64,000 nt of DNA, from contig JBBSET010000002.1 of assembly GCA_038239485.1 (NCBI GenBank), positions 38,999-102,998 on the forward strand. The letters run 5' to 3'. A model generated the notes under the pieces. That model was not told the DNA's origin, did no database searches, and saw only the letters and a list, made by a program, of their open reading frames with translations. This stretch comes from DASQEH01 sp038239485. GTDB lineage: Bacteria > Actinomycetota > Actinomycetes > Propionibacteriales > Nocardioidaceae. Of this stretch, positions 7,310-16,921 are shown in pieces. Made by a program: the position numbers and the translations under genes. Position 1 is the stretch's first letter. The number at the start of each line of letters is the position of its first letter.

Positions 7310-8290
7310 TCAGCGCATCAGCAGCGGGTCGATCGCCACCGCCAGGAAGAGCAACGCCAAGTAGGCATTCGAGAAGTGGAACAGCCGCATCGGCTTCAGC
7401 TCGACGGCGTCCTCCGTCGTTCGCGCGCGATGCAGCAGCGCGTAGGACTCCACGATGAGGACGCCCCCGAGTGCGGCGGCGACGACCGGGTAGAACCAGC
7501 CGGTCGAGGCGACGGGCCACAGCAGCAGTGACGTGGCGACCGTTGCCCAGCTGTAGGCGACGATCTGCCGACCGACCTCGAACGACGTCGCCACCACCGG
7601 CAGCATCGGCACGGAGGCGGCGGCGTAGTCCGACCGGTAGCGGATCGCCAGCGACCAGAAGTGCGGCGGCGTCCAGAAGAAGACCACCAGGAACAGCACG
7701 ACCGGGGGCCAGGCCAGCGACCCGGTGACGGCGGTCCAGCCGATCAGGGCGGGAAAGCAGCCGGCCGCACCGCCCCACACGATGTTCTGCGAGGTACGCC
7801 GCTTGAGCAGCATCGTGTACCCCAGCACGTAGAAGACATTCGCCGTCAGGGCGAGCAGCGCCGACAGCCAGTTGACCGCAACGCCGAGCAACAGGGTCGC
7901 CAGCAGTCCCAGCGAGAGGCCGAAGGCGAGCGCCGACCGGGCAGACACCTGGTGGCGTGGCAACGGCCGGCGCCGGGTGCGCATCATCTGCTCGTCGATG
8001 TCTCGGTCGAGCACGCAGTTGAGCGAGTTGGCGCTGCCGGCTGCGAGCGTTCCGCCGACGACCGTGGCGAGCACCAGCCACGGCGACGGCACTCCGCCGT
8101 CGGCCAGGAACATCACCGGCACCGTGGTCAGGAGCAGTAGCTCGACGATGCGGGGCTTGGTGAGCGCGACGTAGGAGCCGAGCACGTCCAGCCAGCGCCT
8201 GACGTCCGGCGCGGGTGACGCCCTGCCTCCGGGATCGGCGGCCACCGGCTCCTGGGAAAACACAGGAGCGGGCTGGTTGACGGCCGTCAC
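7310..8290 (-). CDS. ctaB: Protoheme IX farnesyltransferase (heme O synthase)
   Basis: UbiA-family prenyltransferase that adds farnesyl to heme B to make heme O, the substrate of CtaA. Nine predicted membrane helices follow a hydrophilic N-terminus. The prenyl-diphosphate motif is NCVLDRDIDEQMMRTRRRPL, and the second Asp-bearing loop follows the YTMLLKRRT segment. GTG 8290 is preferred over GTG 8296 because GAGG then lies five bases upstream; length 326 residues. Transcribed toward ctaA and divergent from tkt, the usual actinobacterial position. Confidence 0.92.
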   Translation of the reverse strand: MTAVNQPAPVFSQEPVAADPGGRASPAPDVRRWLDVLGSYVALTKPRIVELLLLTTVPVMFLADGGVPSPWLVLATVVGGTLAAGSANSLNCVLDRDIDEQMMRTRRRPLPRHQVSARSALAFGLSLGLLATLLLGVAVNWLSALLALTANVFYVLGYTMLLKRRTSQNIVWGGAAGCFPALIGWTAVTGSLAWPPVVLFLVVFFWTPPHFWSLAIRYRSDYAAASVPMLPVVATSFEVGRQIVAYSWATVATSLLLWPVASTGWFYPVVAAALGGVLIVESYALLHRARTTEDAVELKPMRLFHFSNAYLALLFLAVAIDPLLMR

Positions 8291-8470
8291 TGACACCTCG
8301 GGATCGCTGGGTCCTGCACTGGGTCATGCTCCAGCCACGCGCCCGCAGACACGTGGTCGAGCCTGGTACGTCGAGCAGTGTAATCCTGGCCGGGGCAGCC
8401 TGCCGTGGCGGGCACATCAGGGCCTCGGTCACCAGCCGACCGCGAGAGGCGGCGCTTCGCCAGATGGCAG

Positions 8471-8476
8471 TAGGCT
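8471..8476 (+). promoter_or_regulatory. Candidate -10 element of the tkt operon
   Basis: TAGGCT fits TANNNT and would give a leader of about 70 bases before tkt at 8552. The 8291-8551 gap shows no other feature. Confidence 0.3.
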
Positions 8477-8551
8477 CGTCACTCGTGGTTGCGCGCGGCC
8501 GTCAGAGTCGGCCGCGACCCCGGAGACGACCTCGAGGAAGGACCTACCGCT

Positions 8552-10672
8552 GTGGCCAGCGAACGCCCCCAGACGTACCCGAAGCTCGAATGGTCGGTGA
8601 TCGACGATCGTGCCGTCGATACGGTCAGGGTTCTGGCGATGGACGCCGTGCAGAAGGTCGGGAACGGCCATCCCGGCACGGCGATGAGCCTGGCGCCGGC
8701 GGCATACCTGATCTGGCAGAAGCTGATGCGTCACAACCCGGCGGACCCGAGCTGGCCGGGCCGGGACCGTTTCGTCCTGTCCTGCGGGCACTCGAGCCTG
8801 ACCCTCTACATCCAGCTCTACCTCGCCGGCTACGGCCTCGAGCTCGCCGACCTGGAGGCGCTGCGAGTCTGGGGCGGCCTCACCCCGGGTCACCCCGAGC
8901 ACGGGCACACGACGGGGGTCGAGACGACGACCGGCCCGCTCGGTCAGGGGGTCGGCAACGCGGTAGGCATGGCGATGGCGGCGCGGCGCGAACGTGGCCT
9001 CTTCGACCCCGAGCCGGCGCTCGGACAGAGCCTGTTCGACCATGACGTGTTCGTGATCGCCAGCGACGGCGACCTCGAGGAGGGCGTCAGCGCCGAGGCC
9101 AGCTCGCTCGCCGGCCACCAGCAGCTCGGCAACCTGGTGTTGCTCTACGACAACAACAAGATCTCCATCGAGGACAACACGGCCGTCGCGTTCAGCGAGG
9201 ACGTCACCAAGCGCTACGAAGCCTACGGCTGGCACGTCCAGGAGGTCGACTGGACGAACGGTGGCAAGGGGTACACCGAGGACGTCCCGGCGCTGTTCGA
9301 GGCCTTCGCCAAGGCCAAGGCCGAGACCGGCCGACCCAGCTTCATCTCGCTGCGCACCATCATCGCGTGGCCTGCGCCGGACGCCCAGAACACAGGCAAG
9401 GCGCACGGCTCCGCGCTCGGTGACAAGGAGGTTGCCGCGACCAAGAAGGTGCTCGGCTTCAACCCCGAGCGGACCTTCGACGTCGACGCGGCCGTCATCG
9501 AGCACACCCGCTCGGCGATCGAGCGAGGCAAGCTGCTCCAGTCGGCCTGGCAGGAGAAGTACGACGCCTGGGCGGCCAGGGCCGGGTCCCGCAAGGAGCT
9601 CTTCGAGCGGATGCGCACCCGCACCCTGCCGGAGGGCTGGGCCGACGCGCTGCCGGCCTTCGACGCCGACCCCAAGGGCGTCGCCACGCGAGTGGCGTCC
9701 GGCGACGTGCTCACGGCCATCGCCCCGGAGCTCCCCGAGCTGTGGGGCGGGTCGGCCGACCTGGCCGGCTCCAACAACACCACCCCCAAGGGCCAGCCGA
9801 GCTTCATCCCGCCCGAGCACTCCACCAAGGAGTGGAGCGGCGACTGGTACGGGCGGGTGCTGCACTTCGGCATCCGCGAGCACGCTATGGGGGCGATCCT
9901 CAACGGCATCGCGCTGCACGGCGGCACCAGGCCGTACGGCGGCACCTTCCTCGTCTTCTCCGACTACATGCGCGGGTCCGTGCGGCTGGCCGCGCTGATG
10001 CAGCTCCCCGTCACATACGTCTGGACCCACGACTCGATCGGGCTCGGCGAGGACGGCCCGACCCACCAGCCGATCGAGCATCTCACCGCGCTGCGTGCGA
10101 TCCCCGGCCTCGACGTCGTCCGGCCCGCCGACGCGAACGAGACGGTCGCCGCTTGGAAGGCGATCCTCGAGCATCCCGACCGCCCGACCGGCCTCGCCCT
10201 GACCAGGCAGAACGTGCCGACCTTCCCGCGCGGCACCGACGGGTACGCCGACACCTCCGGCGTCATCCGCGGCGGATACACCCTTCTGGACGTCGACGGC
10301 GGCGCCCCCGACGTCATCCTCGTCGGGACCGGGTCGGAGGTCCAGATCGCGGTGGCCGCCCGCAAGCAGCTTGCCGCCGACGGCATCCGTGCCCGGGTCG
10401 TGTCGATGCCGTGCCAGGAGTGGTTCGAGGCGCAGGACAAGGCCTATCGCGACCAGGTCCTTCCTCCCATCGTCAAGGCGCGGGTCTCCGTCGAGGCCGG
10501 CATCGCGATGAGCTGGCGCGGCATCGTCGGCGACGCCGGCAGAAGCGTGTCGATCGAGCACTTCGGCGCCTCCGCCGACTACCAGCGGCTCTACACCGAG
10601 TTCGGGATGACCGCGGAGGCCGTCACCCAAGCCGCAAAAGACAGCATCCTCGCCGCGTCCGCGGCGCACTGA
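8552..10672 (+). CDS. tkt: Transketolase
   Basis: 706 residues from GTG 8552, with GAGGAAGGA nine bases upstream. Transfers two-carbon ketol units between pentose, triose and hexose phosphates using thiamine diphosphate. Visible marks: GNGHPGTAMSLAP near the N-terminus, HSSLTLYIQLYL, the ThDP/Mg site ASDGDLEEGVSAEASSLAGH with its NNKISIE partner, the catalytic-domain glutamate in GIREHAMGAILNG, and HDSIGLGEDGPTHQPIEHL. Full family length. First gene of tkt-tal-pgi-zwf-opcA-pgl, a single pentose phosphate transcription unit. Confidence 0.95.
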   Translation: MASERPQTYPKLEWSVIDDRAVDTVRVLAMDAVQKVGNGHPGTAMSLAPAAYLIWQKLMRHNPADPSWPGRDRFVLSCGHSSLTLYIQLYLAGYGLELADLEALRVWGGLTPGHPEHGHTTGVETTTGPLGQGVGNAVGMAMAARRERGLFDPEPALGQSLFDHDVFVIASDGDLEEGVSAEASSLAGHQQLGNLVLLYDNNKISIEDNTAVAFSEDVTKRYEAYGWHVQEVDWTNGGKGYTEDVPALFEAFAKAKAETGRPSFISLRTIIAWPAPDAQNTGKAHGSALGDKEVAATKKVLGFNPERTFDVDAAVIEHTRSAIERGKLLQSAWQEKYDAWAARAGSRKELFERMRTRTLPEGWADALPAFDADPKGVATRVASGDVLTAIAPELPELWGGSADLAGSNNTTPKGQPSFIPPEHSTKEWSGDWYGRVLHFGIREHAMGAILNGIALHGGTRPYGGTFLVFSDYMRGSVRLAALMQLPVTYVWTHDSIGLGEDGPTHQPIEHLTALRAIPGLDVVRPADANETVAAWKAILEHPDRPTGLALTRQNVPTFPRGTDGYADTSGVIRGGYTLLDVDGGAPDVILVGTGSEVQIAVAARKQLAADGIRARVVSMPCQEWFEAQDKAYRDQVLPPIVKARVSVEAGIAMSWRGIVGDAGRSVSIEHFGASADYQRLYTEFGMTAEAVTQAAKDSILAASAAH

Positions 10673-10722
10673 TCCCGCAGGCAGCACGGATCCCCCAGGC
10701 AATACTGATCCCCCCAGGCAAA
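10669..10722 (+). repeat. 18-bp tandem repeats between tkt and tal
   Basis: Three imperfect copies of a unit like CTGATCCCCCAGGCA plus three bases start at 10669, 10687 and 10705. The first contains the tkt stop codon. They fill almost the whole 60-base spacer before the tal ribosome-binding site. Confidence 0.6.
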
Positions 10723-10732
10723 GGACCCCCTC

Positions 10733-11842
10733 ATGAACGACCGACTCCAAGATCTCTCAGACCGTGACGTCTCGATCTGGCTGGACGACATCTCTCGAGG
10801 TCGGCTCAAGAGCGGCAACCTTGCCGCGCTGATCAAAGACCAGCACGTGGTCGGGGTCACCTCGAACCCGACCATCTTCGCCAAGGCGGTCGCCGAGGCC
10901 GACGACTACGCCGGCCAGGTAGGCGACCTCGCCGAGCGCGGCGTCTCCCTCGAGGAGGCGGTCCGCGCCATCACCACCTACGACGTCAGGTGGGCGTGCG
11001 ACGTCATGCATGACGTGTACGACCGCACGGACGGCAAGGACGGTCGGGTCAGCATCGAGGTCGACCCCCGCCTCGCCCACAACACCCACGCCACCATCGC
11101 CGAGGCGCGGGCGCTGTGGTGGCTGGTCGACCGGCCCAACGCGATGATCAAGATCCCCGCGACCTCCGAGGGGCTGGCTGCCATCTCCGACGCGATCGCC
11201 GAAGGCATCAGCGTCAACGTCACCCTCATCTTCAGCCTCGACCGCTACAAGGCCGTGATGGACGCCTACCTGGATGGCCTCGAGCGGGCCAGGGACAACG
11301 ACGTGGACCTGTCGTCGATCCGCTCGGTCGCGTCGTTCTTCGTCAGCAGGGTGGACACCGAGGTCGACAAGCGGCTCGACAAGATCGGCACCGACGAGGC
11401 CAAGGCGCTGCGGAGCAAGGCCGCGGTCGCCAACGCACGGCTGGCGTACGAGGCGTTCGAGGAGGTCGTCGCCACCGAACGCTGGCAGTCGCTGGAGTCC
11501 GACGGCGCCCACAAGCAGCGCCCGCTCTGGGCCTCCACCTCCGTCAAGGACCCCGACCTCCCCGACACGATGTACGTCTCGGAGCTGGTCGCGCCGGAGA
11601 CCGTCAACACCATGCCCGAGGCCACGATCAAGGCCAGCGGCGACCACGGCGAGTTCCCGGCGGGCGCGATCACCGACAACTACGACGACGCGCGGGCGGT
11701 CCTCGCCGGGCTCGAGAGGCTGGGCATCTCCTACGACGACGTCGTGCAGGTCATCGAGGACGAGGGCGTCGACAAGTTCCAGAAGTCCTGGCAGGAGCTG
11801 CTGGACACCGTCAGCGTGGCGCTGGAGAAGGCGGCCAAGTGA
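10733..11842 (+). CDS. tal: Transaldolase
   Basis: 369 residues from ATG 10733 (AAGGA upstream). Moves a dihydroxyacetone unit from sedoheptulose 7-phosphate to glyceraldehyde 3-phosphate through a Schiff base. GVTSNPTIFAKAV near residue 42 and the catalytic lysine in MIKIPATSEG are the two family signatures; NVTLIFSLDRY is the third barrel marker. The length suits the actinobacterial single-domain type. Its stop overlaps the pgi start as GTGA. Confidence 0.95.
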   Translation: MNDRLQDLSDRDVSIWLDDISRGRLKSGNLAALIKDQHVVGVTSNPTIFAKAVAEADDYAGQVGDLAERGVSLEEAVRAITTYDVRWACDVMHDVYDRTDGKDGRVSIEVDPRLAHNTHATIAEARALWWLVDRPNAMIKIPATSEGLAAISDAIAEGISVNVTLIFSLDRYKAVMDAYLDGLERARDNDVDLSSIRSVASFFVSRVDTEVDKRLDKIGTDEAKALRSKAAVANARLAYEAFEEVVATERWQSLESDGAHKQRPLWASTSVKDPDLPDTMYVSELVAPETVNTMPEATIKASGDHGEFPAGAITDNYDDARAVLAGLERLGISYDDVVQVIEDEGVDKFQKSWQELLDTVSVALEKAAK

Positions 11843-13437
11843 AGCGGCCTCTCCTCGTCAACACCTCACAGAGACAGGACGACCTGCTCGCCACGCTGGT
11901 GAGCGATCGGGTTGCGAGCCGGTTAGCCGCCAAGGACCCCACGCTCTGGGGACCTGACGCGGAGTCCGAGGCCTCGGTCCGGCTCGGCTGGGTCGACCTA
12001 CCGCGCACGTCGCGGTCGCTGCTCGCCGAAGTCGACGCTCTACGGGCACAGCTGTGGTCCGAGGGCATCGACCGGGTGGTGCTGTGCGGCATGGGCGGCT
12101 CGTCGCTCGCGCCCGAGCTCATCTCCCGCACCTACGACGTTCCGCTGGAGATCCTCGACTCGACCAACCCGCACGCGGTCACCCGAGCTTTGGACGGTGA
12201 TCTCGCCCGTACCGTCGTGGTCGTGTCCAGCAAGTCGGGCGGCACTCTCGAGACCGACAGCCAGCGCCGGGTGCTGATGGCAGCCCTCGAAGCTGCCGGC
12301 CTTGACCCCGCGTCCCGCGTAGTCGTCGTGACCGACCCGGGGTCGGACCTCGAGAAGCTGGCCACCGAAGGCGGCTACCGCCACGTGTTCACCGCCGACC
12401 CAGACGTGGGCGGCCGCTACAGCGCCCTGACGGCCTTCGGCCTCGTACCGAGCGGCCTCGCCGGCGTCGACATCTCCGAGCTGCTCGACGAGGCGGAGGA
12501 GGTGATGGACGCGCTGGCCCGCGACTCCGCCGACAACCCGGCTCTCGTCCTGGCCGCGGCCATTGCGGGCACACCGGGACACGACAAGGTCGTGCTCGCC
12601 GACGTCGACTCAGCAATCGTCGGCTTCCCCGAGTGGGCCGAGCAGCTGGTCGCCGAGTCGACGGGCAAGCACGGCTTGGGCGTGCTCCCCATCCCGCTCG
12701 AGGGCATCTCCGCTCCGGAGATCACAATGGACGCCGACGACGTGACCGTCGCCATCCTCTCCGGGCCGGACCAGGTGCCCCTCGACACCGAAGGTCAGCC
12801 GGTGGTCACCGTCTCTGGCACCCTCGGCGCCCAGCTGCTCGTGTGGGAGACCGCCACCGCTGTCGCCGGACGGATCATCGGCATCAACCCGTTCGACCAG
12901 CCTGACGTCGAGAGCGCCAAGGTGGCGGCCCGTGGCCTGCTCGATGCCCAGCCACAGGTCGAGCCGGCCACGATCACCGAGAACGGCATCGAGGCGCGCG
13001 GCTCCAAGGGCCTGCTGGAGGGCGTGGAGACGCTCGCGGACGCGCTCGACACGCTGATCGGGCGGATCGACGCCGACGGCTACCTCGCCGTGATGGCGTA
13101 CCTCGACCCCGAACGCGACCAGGCGCTGCACGGGATCCGGGCGACGCTGGCGGAGCGGACAGGTCGGCCCGTGACCTTCGGCTGGGGACCGCGCTTCCTG
13201 CACTCGACCGGTCAGTACCACAAAGGCGGACCGCCCCAGGGAGTGTTCCTCCAGATCACCTGCGACGAGGCCGACGACGTCGACATCCCCGGTCGGCCGT
13301 TCTCGTTCGGAACCCTGATCGCGGCTCAGGCCGCCGGGGACGCGACTGTGCTGGCCGAGCATGACCGGCCGGTTCTGAGGCTGCATCTGACCGACCCGGC
13401 GAGCGGCGTCGGACTCATGGAGGGCGTGCTGCGATGA
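11839..13437 (+). CDS. pgi: Glucose-6-phosphate isomerase
   Basis: 532 residues from GTG 11839 within the GTGA overlap with tal. Interconverts glucose 6-phosphate and fructose 6-phosphate, linking this operon to glycolysis. Two SIS-type sugar isomerase domains: the first has VLCGMGGSSLAPELI and VVSSKSGGTLET, the phosphate-binding loops; the second carries the late conserved segment FLHSTGQYHKGGP with the catalytic histidine/lysine region. This is the compact actinobacterial/cyanobacterial variant that sits between tal and zwf, not the long E. coli form. ATGA overlap with zwf. Confidence 0.9.
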   Translation: MKRPLLVNTSQRQDDLLATLVSDRVASRLAAKDPTLWGPDAESEASVRLGWVDLPRTSRSLLAEVDALRAQLWSEGIDRVVLCGMGGSSLAPELISRTYDVPLEILDSTNPHAVTRALDGDLARTVVVVSSKSGGTLETDSQRRVLMAALEAAGLDPASRVVVVTDPGSDLEKLATEGGYRHVFTADPDVGGRYSALTAFGLVPSGLAGVDISELLDEAEEVMDALARDSADNPALVLAAAIAGTPGHDKVVLADVDSAIVGFPEWAEQLVAESTGKHGLGVLPIPLEGISAPEITMDADDVTVAILSGPDQVPLDTEGQPVVTVSGTLGAQLLVWETATAVAGRIIGINPFDQPDVESAKVAARGLLDAQPQVEPATITENGIEARGSKGLLEGVETLADALDTLIGRIDADGYLAVMAYLDPERDQALHGIRATLAERTGRPVTFGWGPRFLHSTGQYHKGGPPQGVFLQITCDEADDVDIPGRPFSFGTLIAAQAAGDATVLAEHDRPVLRLHLTDPASGVGLMEGVLR

Positions 13438-14975
13438 CGATCACCCCGGTCGACCCGAGCGACAACCCGCTACGGGACCCACAGGACCGCCGACTGCCGC
13501 GCATCGCCGGACCTTGCGGGGTCGTCATCTTCGGGGTGACCGGCGATCTGTCCCGCAAGAAGCTGATGCCCGCCATCTACGACCTTGCGAACCGCGGCCT
13601 GCTGCCCCCGGGCTTCTCACTCGTCGGGTTCGCCCGCCGCGACTGGGCCGACCAGGACTTCGCCGAGGTCGTCCACGAGGCGGTCCGGCAGTACTCGCGG
13701 ACACCGTTCCGCGAGGAGGTCTGGCAGCAGCTGGCCGAGGGCTTCCGTTTCGTGCCCGGAGACTTCTCCGACGACGTCGCGTTCGACCAGCTTCGCGACA
13801 CCATCGAGCTGCTCGACCGCGAGCGTGGGACCGCGGGTAACCACGCCTTCTACCTGTCGATCCCCCCGAAGTTCTTCCCCGACGTGATCCACCAGCTGAA
13901 GGGGCACCAGCTGGCCGAGAACCATCCGGGGTCGTGGCGACGGGTGGTCATCGAGAAGCCGTTCGGCCACGACCTGGAGAGCGCCCGCGAGCTCAACGCG
14001 ATCGTGTCCGAGGTCTTCCCGCCGGAGTCCGTCTTCCGGATCGACCACTACCTCGGCAAGGAGACGGTGCAGAACATCCTCGCGCTGCGCTTCGCCAACC
14101 AGCTGTACGAGCCGGTGTGGAACGCCAACTACGTCGACCACGTCCAGATCACGATGGCCGAAGATATCGGTATCGGTGGCCGGGCCGGATACTACGACGG
14201 GATCGGCGCCGCCCGCGACGTGATCCAGAACCACCTGCTCCAGCTGATGGCGCTGGTGGCGATGGAGGAGCCGACGTCCTTCGACGCTGCGAGCCTGCGA
14301 CTGGAGAAGCAGAAGATCCTCCGGTCGGTGCGCCTCCCCGAGCGGATGGACCTCCACACGGCCCGCGGGCAGTACGCCGCCGGCTGGGCCGGAGGCGAGA
14401 AGGTGATCGGTTTCCTGCAGGAGCAGGACATCCCGCGCACATCGAAGACCGAGACGTTCGCCGCCATCAAGCTCGAGATCGACACCCGTCGTTGGGCCGG
14501 CGTCCCGTTCTACCTCCGACACGGCAAGCGGCTCGGCCGGCGCGTGACCGAGGTGGCCGTGGTCTTCAAGCGAGCACCGCACCTGCCGTTCACCCGCACC
14601 GCGACCGAGGAGCTCGGCCAGAACGCCCTCGTCATCCGCGTCCAGCCCGACGAGGGGGTGACCCTGCGGTTCGGGTCCAAGGTGCCCGGTACGGCGATGG
14701 AGATCCGTGACGTCAACATGGACTTCGCCTACGGCGGCGCCTTCGTCGAGTCGAGTCCTGAGGCGTACGAACGGCTCATCCTCGACGTCCTGCTGGGTGA
14801 TCCTCCCCTCTTCCCGCGGCACGAGGAGGTCGAGCTGTCCTGGATGATCCTGGACCCCATCCTCGACTACTGGGCCGAGCAGGGTCAGCCCGAGCAGTAC
14901 CCGTCAGGCGCTTGGGGCCCTCAGTCGGGAGTCGACATGCTGGCCCGAGACGGCCGCGTCTGGCGCAGGCCGTAA
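13434..14975 (+). CDS. zwf: Glucose-6-phosphate 1-dehydrogenase
   Basis: 513 residues; oxidises glucose 6-phosphate to 6-phosphogluconolactone with NADP+. The N-terminal Rossmann motif is GVTGDLSRKKLMPAIYDL and the active-site block is RIDHYLGKETVQN, with the substrate lysine in VIEKPFGHDL. Start ATG 13434 is coupled to pgi by an ATGA overlap. Followed after nine bases by opcA, its usual assembly partner. Confidence 0.95.
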   Translation: MTITPVDPSDNPLRDPQDRRLPRIAGPCGVVIFGVTGDLSRKKLMPAIYDLANRGLLPPGFSLVGFARRDWADQDFAEVVHEAVRQYSRTPFREEVWQQLAEGFRFVPGDFSDDVAFDQLRDTIELLDRERGTAGNHAFYLSIPPKFFPDVIHQLKGHQLAENHPGSWRRVVIEKPFGHDLESARELNAIVSEVFPPESVFRIDHYLGKETVQNILALRFANQLYEPVWNANYVDHVQITMAEDIGIGGRAGYYDGIGAARDVIQNHLLQLMALVAMEEPTSFDAASLRLEKQKILRSVRLPERMDLHTARGQYAAGWAGGEKVIGFLQEQDIPRTSKTETFAAIKLEIDTRRWAGVPFYLRHGKRLGRRVTEVAVVFKRAPHLPFTRTATEELGQNALVIRVQPDEGVTLRFGSKVPGTAMEIRDVNMDFAYGGAFVESSPEAYERLILDVLLGDPPLFPRHEEVELSWMILDPILDYWAEQGQPEQYPSGAWGPQSGVDMLARDGRVWRRP

Positions 14976-14984
14976 AGGAGAACG

Positions 14985-16145
14985 ATGAGCATCGAGCTGA
15001 GCGGCACCAATGCGAGCAAGATCGCCAGCGCCTTGATCCGGGCCCGCCGCGAAGCGGGCTCACCCACGATGGGCATGGTGTTGACCTTCGTCGTCGTCGC
15101 CGACGAGAGCGCCCGCTACGACGCGCTGAAGGCTGCCCGCGAGGTCTCACGCGAGCACCCGTCACGCGTCATCGGGGTGATTCGCCGGTCCCACCGCGGC
15201 CAGCCGAACCTGGACGCCGAGATCCGGATCGGCGACGGGACGTCCGGGGAGCAGGTGCTGCTGCGGATGTCGGGCGAGCTCGCCAACTATCCCGAGAGCG
15301 TCGTGCTGCCGCTGCTACTGCCAGACTCCCCCGTGGTGGTCTGGTGGCCCACCAAGGCTCCTGACAACCCCGCGACCGACCCGCTCGGTGCACTGGCCCA
15401 GCGCAGGATCACCGACTCCGCGGCGGTGTCACGTGGACGAGCGGCGGCCATGCTGATGCAGGCCACCAACTACCAGCCGGGCAACACCGATCTCTCCTGG
15501 ACACGGATCACCGGTTGGCGTGCGCTGCTGGCCGCGGCGCTCGATCAGTACCCGTCGAACATCACCGGCGGGACGGTCGCAGCCGAGCGGCTCAACCCCA
15601 GCGCCGACCTGCTCGCGGCCTGGCTCTGCAACTGCCTCAAGGTGCCGATCGACCGGGAGACGTCCAAGGGCCCCGGCATCACCAGTGTCAGCCTGATGAC
15701 CGGCGGCGGTGCCATCCAGATCGCCCGGCCCGACGGTCGGCTGGCACACTTCTCGATCCCGAACGCCCCGGAGCGACCGGTCGCGCTCAACCGGCGCGGT
15801 GTCGCGGAGCTGCTGGCCGAGGAGCTCAGAAGGCTCGACCCGGATGACGTCTACGCGGACACCGTGACGAAGCTGTGCGAGCTCGACAAGGGGAGTGCGC
15901 CCACTGCCCGTCAGCGCGCGGCTCAGAAGAAGGCCGCCGAGCAGGCCGCCGCGCTGGTCGGCACCCCGCCGAGCGAGCCAGGCCCGCGCGACAAGACCGA
16001 TCCCGACGACTATGTCGAGGAGCCGGAGGTCGCCGAGCAGCAGGTCGCCGAGCGGGCCCCCGCCAAGAAGACCGTCAAGAAAACCGCCGCGAAGAAGACC
16101 GCGGCCAAGAAGACCGCTCGCAAGAAGAAGGCCGCGACGTCGTGA
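14985..16145 (+). CDS. opcA: Glucose-6-phosphate dehydrogenase assembly protein OpcA
   Basis: 386 residues from ATG 14985 with AAAGGAG directly upstream. OpcA is needed for active G6PDH in actinobacteria and cyanobacteria. The first ~300 residues are the family domain (VLPLLLPDSPVVVWWPTKAP is a recognisable core, later PSADLLAAWLCNCLKVPI). The C-terminal ~80 residues are extra: an acidic linker, then a lysine/alanine tail of KKTAAKKT-type repeats like the basic tails of actinobacterial HU proteins. Overlaps pgl by GTGA. Confidence 0.93.
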   Translation: MSIELSGTNASKIASALIRARREAGSPTMGMVLTFVVVADESARYDALKAAREVSREHPSRVIGVIRRSHRGQPNLDAEIRIGDGTSGEQVLLRMSGELANYPESVVLPLLLPDSPVVVWWPTKAPDNPATDPLGALAQRRITDSAAVSRGRAAAMLMQATNYQPGNTDLSWTRITGWRALLAAALDQYPSNITGGTVAAERLNPSADLLAAWLCNCLKVPIDRETSKGPGITSVSLMTGGGAIQIARPDGRLAHFSIPNAPERPVALNRRGVAELLAEELRRLDPDDVYADTVTKLCELDKGSAPTARQRAAQKKAAEQAAALVGTPPSEPGPRDKTDPDDYVEEPEVAEQQVAERAPAKKTVKKTAAKKTAAKKTARKKKAATS

Positions 16146-16921
16146 GCTCGCAGCCGACCGTCCTCGTCCACCAGACACCTGACGAGCTCGCCGAGGCGGT
16201 GTGTGCTCGGCTGATCACCACCCTCGTCGACGCCCAGGCGTCCGGGCAGGTTCCGCACTGGGTGCTGACCGGCGGCGGCATCGCCGATCGGATCCATGCC
16301 GCCGTGGCGAAGTCTCCTGCTCGCGACGGGGTCGACTGGTCCCGTGTCGAGCTCTGGTGGGGAGACGAGAGATTCCTGCCGGCAGGGGACGCCGACCGCA
16401 ACGAGACCCAGGCACGGGAAGCGCTGCTCGACCAGCTCGGGCTCGACCCCTCACACGTGCACCCGATGCTGCCGAGCGACGCCGTCGGCGGGGACCCCGA
16501 CCGGGCCGCCGAGCTGTATGTCGACGAGCTGGCGGCCGCGGCGCGTCCGGAGGACCACGGCAACGTGCCGACGTTCGACGTCACCATGCTCGGCATGGGG
16601 CCGGACGGCCACATCGCGTCGCTGTTCCCCGAGCGCCCGGCGGTGTACGACCAGCGAGCCGCCGTGGCCGTCCGCAACTCGCCGAAGCCCCCGCCCACGA
16701 GGGTCACGCTGACACTCCCGACCCTGGGACACTCGCGCGAGATCTGGTTCGTCGTCGCAGGTGAGGACAAGGCGAAGGCCGTGCACCTGGCTCTCGGCGG
16801 CGCCGGCGTCGTCCAGGTCCCGGCTGCAGGCCCGCGTGGGCTCCGGCGCACGATGTGGCTGCTCGACCGGGCCGCGGCCTCCGAGCTGCCGGCCGGGATG
16901 ACCCGGCTCGCCTCCCCTTAG
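16142..16921 (+). CDS. pgl: 6-phosphogluconolactonase
   Basis: 259 residues from GTG 16142. Hydrolyses the lactone made by Zwf. NagB/SIS-like fold: VLTGGGIADRI for phosphate binding, VELWWGDERFLPAGDADRNE and the active-site segment MLGMGPDGHIASLFPE. Last gene of the pentose phosphate operon; its end overlaps the convergent DUF4118 gene by four bases. Called devB in Mycobacterium. Confidence 0.95.
   Translation: MSSQPTVLVHQTPDELAEAVCARLITTLVDAQASGQVPHWVLTGGGIADRIHAAVAKSPARDGVDWSRVELWWGDERFLPAGDADRNETQAREALLDQLGLDPSHVHPMLPSDAVGGDPDRAAELYVDELAAAARPEDHGNVPTFDVTMLGMGPDGHIASLFPERPAVYDQRAAVAVRNSPKPPPTRVTLTLPTLGHSREIWFVVAGEDKAKAVHLALGGAGVVQVPAAGPRGLRRTMWLLDRAAASELPAGMTRLASP

Noticed and set aside
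8429..10750. 773-codon open frame antisense to tkt
   Set aside because: Same third-position GC effect; no start signal and no recognisable domain.
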